DNA of 10,249 nucleotides from JAHFKM01 sp035655455 (lineage in GTDB: Archaea > Nanobdellota > Nanobdellia > SCGC-AAA011-G17 > GW2011-AR18), in NCBI GenBank assembly GCA_035655455.1, contig DASRUL010000018.1, positions 1 to 10,249 on the forward strand, read 5' to 3'. Shown here one piece after another: positions 5,803-10,249 of this stretch; position 1 is the stretch's first letter, and each line of letters begins with the position of its first letter. A program made the translations under genes and the position numbers. The notes under the pieces were generated by a model. The model was not told where the DNA came from and did not search any database. It saw only the letters and a program-made list of their open reading frames with translations.

Positions 5803-6432
5803 ATGATCAAGAAGATCAAGTCTTTGTTGAATTTTATTTCTTCAATGTTTAGGATAAAGAGGCATGTGAAGCTTGGGTTGTATGGCGCTCCGAACTCGGG
5901 TAAATCAACTCTCGCGAACCGTATTTGTAAGGATTGGATTGGGGAGGAGATGAGCGTTGTTTCTCCTGTGCCTCATGAGACGCGGGAGATTATCATCAAA
6001 GAAAAAATTCATATTAAGCGGAAGGGAAAGGAAGTAAGTTTTAATCTTGTGGACACACCTGGTATCGCGACGAAGATTGATTATGAGGATTTTTTGAAGT
6101 TTAAGATGAACGCGAAGGAGGCTAAGGAGCGTGCGAAAGAAGCGACCAAGGGGGTTATTGAGTCTATTAAATGGCTTGACAATATGGATTGTGTGCTTGT
6201 TGTCCTTGATTCGACATTGAATCCTTACAACCAGGTGAACATCACGATCATTGGAAATTTGGCCGCGAGGGACATCCCTGTGCTGATTGTGGGAAACAAA
6301 ACTGATTTAAAGAGATCTGATGTGAAAAGGATTGAGGCGGCGTTCCCGCAGTATCCTGTGGTGGGTATTTCTGCCGAGAAGGGAAAGAATGTGGAACAGT
6401 TATACGAGGAGATTTTCAAGCTGGTGAGGTGA
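5803..6432 (+). CDS. Era-like GTPase, first gene of an oap-type (origin-associated) cassette
   Basis: This 209-residue protein is a single complete G domain. Motifs: G1 GAPNSGKS (28-35), a G2 candidate at Thr60 in PHETRE, G3 DTPG (84-87), G4 NKTD (165-168) and G5 SAEKG (190-194). A basic amphipathic N-terminal stretch (MIKKIKSLLNFISSMFRIKR) could contact membrane or RNA. There is no C-terminal KH domain, so it is not a true Era. An upstream TTG at 5800 is in frame, but ATG 5803 is preferred because it is a standard start at TATA spacing. The gene is followed after four bases by a DUF2073 gene and then a Zn-ribbon gene. From memory, this trio in haloarchaea is named for lying beside a replication origin (Oap proteins). 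Its biochemical role is not established here. Confidence 0.9.
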   Translation: MIKKIKSLLNFISSMFRIKRHVKLGLYGAPNSGKSTLANRICKDWIGEEMSVVSPVPHETREIIIKEKIHIKRKGKEVSFNLVDTPGIATKIDYEDFLKFKMNAKEAKERAKEATKGVIESIKWLDNMDCVLVVLDSTLNPYNQVNITIIGNLAARDIPVLIVGNKTDLKRSDVKRIEAAFPQYPVVGISAEKGKNVEQLYEEIFKLVR

Positions 6433-6433
6433 T
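6426..6433 (+). promoter_or_regulatory. Shine-Dalgarno site of the DUF2073 gene
   Basis: GAGGTGAT spans the stop of the GTPase gene and lies three bases before ATG 6437. It supports that start and indicates Shine-Dalgarno initiation inside the operon, unlike the leaderless first genes. Confidence 0.6.
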
Positions 6434-6436
6434 GGT

Positions 6437-6817
6437 ATGCTGACGTTGCAGTTTATTCCGTATCATGAGGTGTCTGATCTTGATATAAATGGAAAAATTC
6501 AGAAGATTTTGAAGTCTGTGAAAGAGGATAAGATTATTCTTGTGGAAGGTCGTCTTGCTGCTCAGGAAGAGTCTGAATTGATTAGAAGGACGATGGAGGT
6601 GATTGACAAAAAGTTTAAGGGAATTGAGATTTGCAGCGTTGATTATCAGCCGAGGAATATGCTCTTTGTGGACAAGATGAAGAAGGTGGTTGCGAATTTT
6701 TTGCTGAACAAGGCCTCTGGAATGACGATTATTGGTCCTGCGACGATTGTGAAGGAGATTAAGAAAGATCCGAATAAGATTGAGTTGTTTACTTTGGAGA
6801 AGAGGGGTAAACGTTAA
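6437..6817 (+). CDS. DUF2073 family protein (oap-type cassette)
   Basis: This 126-residue protein is cytoplasmic with no membrane segment or cysteine cluster. Typical family stretches are the N-terminal MLTLQFIPYHEVSDLD, KIILVEGRLAAQEESELIRRTMEVI (residues 32-56), GIEICSVDY (62-70) and a C-terminal GMTIIGPATIVKEIKKDP (95-112). The length matches the family, so it appears complete. DUF2073 proteins are archaeal and occur next to an Era-like GTPase, so a partnership such as regulation or scaffolding of the GTPase is a fair inference. No activity can be read from the sequence. The start has a good Shine-Dalgarno site, and the TAA stop abuts the next ATG with no intervening base. Confidence 0.87.
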   Translation: MLTLQFIPYHEVSDLDINGKIQKILKSVKEDKIILVEGRLAAQEESELIRRTMEVIDKKFKGIEICSVDYQPRNMLFVDKMKKVVANFLLNKASGMTIIGPATIVKEIKKDPNKIELFTLEKRGKR

Positions 6818-7195
6818 ATGCATCAATGTGTGAAGTGTGGGAAGATTTATGAGGATGGTTCTAATCAGATTTTGAAAGGGTGTTCTGATTGTAGCGGGAG
6901 GTTTTTCTTTTTTGTGAGGAATGAGGCGCTGAAGAAGGTTCAGGAGGTGACGCAGAGTCTTTCTAAGGAGGATCGTGAGAGGATTGAGGAGGATGTGAAG
7001 GATATTATTGGGTTGGCTGATGAGGATGTTCCTGTTATCTTAGATTTGGCTTCTATTAATGTATTAAAACCTGGAAAGTTTGAGTTGGATTTAGTTCGAT
7101 TGTTTAAGGGTGATCCGTTAGTGTACAAATTGGCTGACGGGAAATATATTATCGATGTTGCAGCGACGTTTATGCAGACGAGGAAGGAGGAGTAA
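6818..7195 (+). CDS. Zn-ribbon protein (COG3364-like), last gene of the oap-type cassette
   Basis: This 125-residue protein opens with a zinc ribbon: CVKC (Cys4, Cys7) and CSDC (Cys22, Cys25). A helical linker (EVTQSLSKEDRERIEEDVKDI) follows, then a conserved C-terminal region with LDLASINVLKPGKFELDLVRLF (about 75-96) and YKLADGKYIIDV (103-114). The arrangement matches the archaeal Zn-ribbon protein that usually follows the GTPase and DUF2073 genes. The ribbon suggests nucleic-acid or protein binding; nothing indicates catalysis. ATG 6818 immediately follows the TAA of the DUF2073 gene, and GAGGGGT at 6802-6808 can serve as its Shine-Dalgarno site. The stop is followed by a new TATA-like box, so the cassette probably ends here. 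Confidence 0.88.
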   Translation: MHQCVKCGKIYEDGSNQILKGCSDCSGRFFFFVRNEALKKVQEVTQSLSKEDRERIEEDVKDIIGLADEDVPVILDLASINVLKPGKFELDLVRLFKGDPLVYKLADGKYIIDVAATFMQTRKEE

Positions 7196-7206
7196 TTCTA
7201 AAAACA

Positions 7207-7214
7207 TTTATTAA
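7207..7214 (+). promoter_or_regulatory. TATA-like promoter of the LysM-M23 gene
   Basis: TTTATTAA lies 24-31 bases before ATG 7238, in the 42-base gap after the cassette. It implies that the exported peptidase is transcribed on its own, probably leaderless. Confidence 0.5.
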
Positions 7215-7237
7215 AGTGCAAAGATAAAAAAAGAGTG

Positions 7238-8281
7238 ATGGAGAATACAAGAAGAGCATTTTTTAGAGGAGTGATAGGTTCATTTTTTTCTTCTCTAGTT
7301 CCGTGGAAAGCGCATGCGCGTCCGTGGTTGAATCTGCAATATATAAAAGCGAAAGGTACAGTAGCGTTGCGTGTTCCTATAAGAAGAGGGGTGAGTTATG
7401 CGTTGTTTGCAGAAATATTTACTGGTTCTGAAGCGAATATGAATGAGATTAAGAATTTTAATGATAGTATAGCTTTAACATTTGATGCGCGAAGACAGCA
7501 ATATATTTCAATTCCTCGAGATTTGCTAAGGCATGTTTTAAAAAAAAGTTTTGATGAAAATAATTTTTCTACGTTTGAGATTGATAATCAAGGAAGTGAA
7601 GGGATAAATTCGTTGTGGGATGTTGCTGAAGGTTTTATGGTTAAAGATGTTGGTATTGATGAGAGAATAAAAGTCTTGCTAGCGTTGAATGATGAGGTAA
7701 ATCCCATTTCTATGGTTGTGTATGATGGGCAGAAAATTCTTGTTCCAGAGTTTTTGGTTGATCAAAATAATGTTGTTGTTGATGTTCCTGATCCTTCTCG
7801 AAAGAAGCCTGTGAAAGAAAAAGTTGTAAACAAAACATCTGATCAGAATCCTTTTCGTTGTGATCTTGCAGATATTCGAGGACGTTTAAGGGAGCGGGAT
7901 CAGTTTGGAACGAGAAGAGCAAGATCTTTGGGAAGGGGAAGGTATAGGATTACTAAACATACAGGGTTGGATCTTGCTGCGCCGATAGGAACGAAGGTGT
8001 ATCCTATTAAGACAGGTGTTGTTTTAAGGGCTGGACGAGATAGAGATAAATGGAGGAATGGAAATGTTGTAGTATATCGGACGACCTCTGGGTTAGAGGT
8101 GACTTATATTCATTTGAAAAAGGTAAATGTAAAAGTAGGTCAAAACGTAACTTTAAAATCTGTGCTCGGAACTGTTGGGATTACGGGAAATGCAAGTGCT
8201 GATAACCCTCATGTGCATGTGCAGGTGAAGAAGAACGGAGTTATTGTCAATCCTAGACCATATTGTGTGGTTGATACTTAA
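7238..8281 (+). CDS. Tat-exported LysM-like / M23-family metallopeptidase
   Basis: This 347-residue protein starts with a textbook twin-arginine signal: TRRAFFRG (4-11), a hydrophobic stretch, and KAHA at 24-27 as a likely cleavage site. Two degenerate LysM-like segments follow. The first (about 44-95) has VPIRRGVSYALFAEIF, then MNEIKNFND and ISIP. The second (about 113-171) has NSLWDVAEGF, LLALNDE and DGQKILVP. After a charged linker comes an M23 (LytM/lysostaphin) domain, about 210-340. All catalytic positions are present: Zn ligands His241 and Asp245 in HTGLD, His292 in YIHL, and HVH with His325 and ligand His327. Cys208 and Cys343 flank the domain and may pair. M23 enzymes cut peptidoglycan cross-bridges, which archaea lack, so the substrate may be bacterial walls; this is inference. 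The gene looks more AT-rich than its neighbours. ATG 7238 is preferred over in-frame GTG 7235. Confidence 0.9.
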   Translation: MENTRRAFFRGVIGSFFSSLVPWKAHARPWLNLQYIKAKGTVALRVPIRRGVSYALFAEIFTGSEANMNEIKNFNDSIALTFDARRQQYISIPRDLLRHVLKKSFDENNFSTFEIDNQGSEGINSLWDVAEGFMVKDVGIDERIKVLLALNDEVNPISMVVYDGQKILVPEFLVDQNNVVVDVPDPSRKKPVKEKVVNKTSDQNPFRCDLADIRGRLRERDQFGTRRARSLGRGRYRITKHTGLDLAAPIGTKVYPIKTGVVLRAGRDRDKWRNGNVVVYRTTSGLEVTYIHLKKVNVKVGQNVTLKSVLGTVGITGNASADNPHVHVQVKKNGVIVNPRPYCVVDT

Positions 8282-8310
8282 AAAAAGTTTAATCTTTTTC
8301 CTTTTTTTAA
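8282..8310. terminator. A-run and T-run stretch between convergent genes, possible bidirectional terminator
   Basis: After the peptidase stop, an A-run (T-run on the minus strand) is followed about ten bases later by TCTTTTTCCTTTTTTT on the plus strand. The T-rich part would end the peptidase transcript. The A-run could end the transcript of the opposing PIN-ATPase gene. Confidence 0.4.
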
Positions 8311-8314
8311 AAGG

Positions 8315-8488
8315 ATGAAGAGAAGAACTTTTCTTGCAGGCACAGTCTTGAAAGTTTTATGTGGAAGAGATAAGATAAAGTTAAACTCTTACTTCAACCT
8401 TTCTTGCTTTGTTCAAATCTTCAAGGACTGTTTGCCCGAGTTTGGATCTTCTATGGATTTTGATGTCTCCTTTTTTGCTGAGGGTTGA
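8315..8488 (+). pseudogene. Short ORF with a second Tat-like leader (possible gene remnant)
   Basis: A 57-codon frame begins MKRRTFLAGTVLKVLCG, which resembles a twin-arginine leader (RRTFLAG). It sits 33 bases after the peptidase gene, which also begins with a Tat motif. The frame then loses export-like character and its last 108 bases run antisense through the end of the PIN-ATPase gene, where the coding signal clearly belongs to the minus strand. I see no good promoter for it. It could be the stump of a second exported gene cut off by the convergent gene, or chance. Confidence that it is a functional gene is low. Confidence 0.2.
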
Positions 8489-10204
8489 TGTGAAAAGGAA
8501 GTGGCTGTCGACGTAGATTTCTGCTGGTTGTCCGCCATAATTAGGTGATACTTTGAAGATGATTGCGTTTTTTGTTTCTTCTATTTTGTAGGGGATTGCT
8601 CCTTTTTCGTTGCCTTCTGCTGGGAGTGCTTCTTGGAGTTCTTTGATGTCGATGCTGAATCCGAGGTTTTTCTCGATTTTTTCGATTGTGATTCCTTGTT
8701 TGCCGATGATGCGTGCGATGTCTTTTTCTGGGACGTAGACGACTGCTTTGTTGTTCGGAAGCACGTTAACCTTAACTTCATCAGTGTAGCTTCTGAATTC
8801 TTGTTCGATTTGTTTTGCTGCTAAGAGTTTGGTTGGATCATATAATGTCTGCTCTGTGACGGGAACGACGACGGTTTCTTCTCCGTAGCTGTAGATTTCG
8901 TATTCTAACTTTCTTGTTTCGAAGTCGGTGATCATGACAACAGGTCTTGCTAAGTCTGCTTCTGTCATGCCGGATGGTACTTTGACAGTCATCTCTAGTC
9001 CTAAGACTTTAGCGACAAATCCGTTTTTGATGAAAATGACAGTGTCGATGACATGAGGAATGACTCCTAGTTCTATTCGCCCGACGAAGCGTTGGATCGC
9101 GTCGATGGGATTGGTGGCGTGAATGACCCCAGCAAGTCCAATGCCAGCCAGTCGTAAGTCTGCGAATAAAAGAAAATCTTTGGTATTTCTCATTTCATCA
9201 AAAAGGGTGTAGTCTGGTCGCGTTAATAATAAAATATCGTGGATTTCTTGGGCGTCGCCATGACTGATGGCGTATTGGGTTACGTTGTCCGGTAAGACCA
9301 AGTCTCGTGGTGCCTCAATGGTTTTGACTATTTTTCCTTTTTCTGCGTAGAATATGCCTAAACTTGAGATAAAGGTTGATTTCCCGCTTCCTGGCGCTCC
9401 GGCTACTAAGACCCCCTCAGCTTGTTTTCCTATTCTTTCAGTAAGTTTTTCGCTGAGATGATAATCGTCTAGTTTCATTTTTTTCACAGGCCTAACGAGA
9501 GTTATTTCCCATCCGTCTGAAAGTGGAGGTCTTGTAATAACAATTCTAAAATTACCTAGTTGGACGATGGTTGATCCTGGTTTTTCTATTTCGATGTAGC
9601 TGTCTCTTCTTTTTTTTGCTTCTTCGATGATTTCTTTGCTGACGTCTTTGACGAAGTCGTGTTCTAGTAATTGCTCTGATAGTTGCACGAAGCTCCAGTT
9701 TCCAGGGAATCCTTTTTTGGCGAAAGGCTGAACATTTTCTTTTAAATGTACTGACATGGTTGTTTCATCAAAGTAGTGTTCGAATTTGAGTTTTGTTAAG
9801 GGTTTTTCTACTGGTTCAAGGTAAAGTGCGTTGATGCCGCGTGCTTGTGCGACGCTGTATTGGATCTTGTCAGAGGTGAGGAGTGTTGCGTCTTCTTCGT
9901 AGGCTAATTCTCTAATGATGCTGTCGATTTCCCCGAGGCTCGCGTATTTGATTTCTGCCTGTGTTGGTTTTTTTCCTTTGTAGGAGAGGGTGAATAATCC
10001 TTTGTCTGCTTGCGCTCTTAATCTTTTTAATTCTTCAAGCCCTAAGAATCCAATGGTTCTTCCTTGGTTTGCTTGGTGCTCAAGTTCTGAGAGTGCTGCG
10101 AGGTGGATGATAACTTCTTGGGGTTTGTATTTTTTAAGGGCTTGTTCTGTGATTGCGGCGCTGATGAGGACGCTCGTGTCTGGGACTATTTTTTCTAGGT
10201 TCAT
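8381..10204 (-). CDS. PIN domain - PilT/VirB11-type ATPase - KH domain protein
   Basis: This 607-residue protein fuses three modules. Residues 1-130 form a PIN domain with the acidic nuclease set: Asp9 (VPDTSVL), Glu40 (LSELEHQ), Asp94 (GEIDS) and Asp112 (LTSDK). Residues about 210-410 are a secretion-type ATPase with Walker A GAPGSGKS (269-276), the acidic motif YTLFDEMRN (332-340) and HATNPIDAIQRF (362-373). Residues about 478-525 are a KH domain with the GKQG loop (501-504). A C-terminal beta-rich tail (~545-607) follows. This is the archaeal PINc-ATPase family (COG1855). The layout suggests an RNA-binding, ATP-driven nuclease or RNP-remodelling factor, but the function is not settled. All key residues are present and the length is normal. 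ATG 10204 has a TATA-like box. It is monocistronic in this window and convergent with the LysM-M23 gene. Confidence 0.95.
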   Translation of the reverse strand: MNLEKIVPDTSVLISAAITEQALKKYKPQEVIIHLAALSELEHQANQGRTIGFLGLEELKRLRAQADKGLFTLSYKGKKPTQAEIKYASLGEIDSIIRELAYEEDATLLTSDKIQYSVAQARGINALYLEPVEKPLTKLKFEHYFDETTMSVHLKENVQPFAKKGFPGNWSFVQLSEQLLEHDFVKDVSKEIIEEAKKRRDSYIEIEKPGSTIVQLGNFRIVITRPPLSDGWEITLVRPVKKMKLDDYHLSEKLTERIGKQAEGVLVAGAPGSGKSTFISSLGIFYAEKGKIVKTIEAPRDLVLPDNVTQYAISHGDAQEIHDILLLTRPDYTLFDEMRNTKDFLLFADLRLAGIGLAGVIHATNPIDAIQRFVGRIELGVIPHVIDTVIFIKNGFVAKVLGLEMTVKVPSGMTEADLARPVVMITDFETRKLEYEIYSYGEETVVVPVTEQTLYDPTKLLAAKQIEQEFRSYTDEVKVNVLPNNKAVVYVPEKDIARIIGKQGITIEKIEKNLGFSIDIKELQEALPAEGNEKGAIPYKIEETKNAIIFKVSPNYGGQPAEIYVDSHFLFTSTLSKKGDIKIHRRSKLGQTVLEDLNKARKVEVRV

Positions 10205-10227
10205 GGAAAGTTGTGTTTTTGTTTGTT

Positions 10228-10236
10228 TATTTAAAG
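10228..10236 (-). promoter_or_regulatory. TATA-like promoter of the PIN-ATPase-KH gene
   Basis: The minus strand reads CTTTAAATA 24-32 bases before ATG 10204, with no Shine-Dalgarno site between. This again fits a leaderless message. Confidence 0.55.
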
Positions 10237-10249
10237 GTTTTTGAATGAA

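Noticed and set aside
8389..8570. Frameshift or truncation at the C-terminus of the PIN-ATPase-KH protein
   Set aside because: The frame continues smoothly past the KH domain to a basic/beta tail typical of the family, and the total length is normal.
8633..8824. Plus-strand acidic frame (rich in D, F, V) opposite the KH region
   Set aside because: It is the antisense image of a well-conserved KH domain, with no promoter or ribosome-binding site.
1..10249. CRISPR array, insertion sequence, integrase or long direct repeats
   Set aside because: Reading through the window I saw no regularly spaced repeats, no transposase or recombinase motif and no terminal inverted repeats.

Overview
The window looks archaeal. 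It encodes a diphthine synthase (DphB, the EF-2 modification pathway of archaea and eukaryotes), a PIN-ATPase-KH protein, an archaeal-type RsmC-like methyltransferase, and a GTPase / DUF2073 / Zn-ribbon cassette known from archaea. Most transcription units have a TATA-like box about 22-32 bases upstream of the start codon, as expected for leaderless archaeal transcripts. A Shine-Dalgarno-like sequence is clear mainly inside operons. The small compact proteins and the long NDK with a C-terminal VHD end suggest a DPANN-type archaeon (Woesearchaeota/Pacearchaeota-like). That placement is inference and I could not run a phylogeny.

Layout. 1-913 (+): the 3' part of a protein rich in amphipathic beta strands, resembling a beta-barrel or large beta-sandwich. 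981-2196 (+): an unknown multi-pass membrane protein overlapping dphB. 2198-2934 (-): a stand-alone Lrp/AsnC-type effector domain overlapping by four bases a minimal MscS-like channel; it converges on dphB with one base between the stop codons. 2959-4160 (-): an RsmC-like methyltransferase behind nucleoside diphosphate kinase. 4254-4640 (+): a small membrane-anchored four-cysteine protein, divergent from ndk. 4752-5678 (+): a DRG/Obg-like TGS GTPase whose G3 and G4 motifs are degraded. 5803-7195 (+): a tight three-gene cassette of Era-like GTPase, DUF2073 protein and Zn-ribbon protein. 7238-8281 (+): a Tat-exported protein with two LysM-like segments and a complete M23 metallopeptidase domain. 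8315-8488 (+): a doubtful short ORF with a second Tat-like leader. 8381-10204 (-): a PIN-ATPase-KH protein running toward the peptidase gene.

How it fits together. Most of the window is core information processing and maintenance: translation-factor modification, rRNA methylation, ribosome-associated or origin-associated GTPases, and RNA-binding ATPases. Set among this are surface or exported functions: the beta-rich protein, the channel, the four-cysteine anchored protein and the LysM-M23 enzyme. The peptidase is the most striking gene, because archaea do not make murein; an enzyme with all M23 metal ligands suggests action on bacterial cell walls or on another peptide cross-link. The + strand carries more G than C even where genes lie on the - strand, so the whole window probably sits in one replichore.
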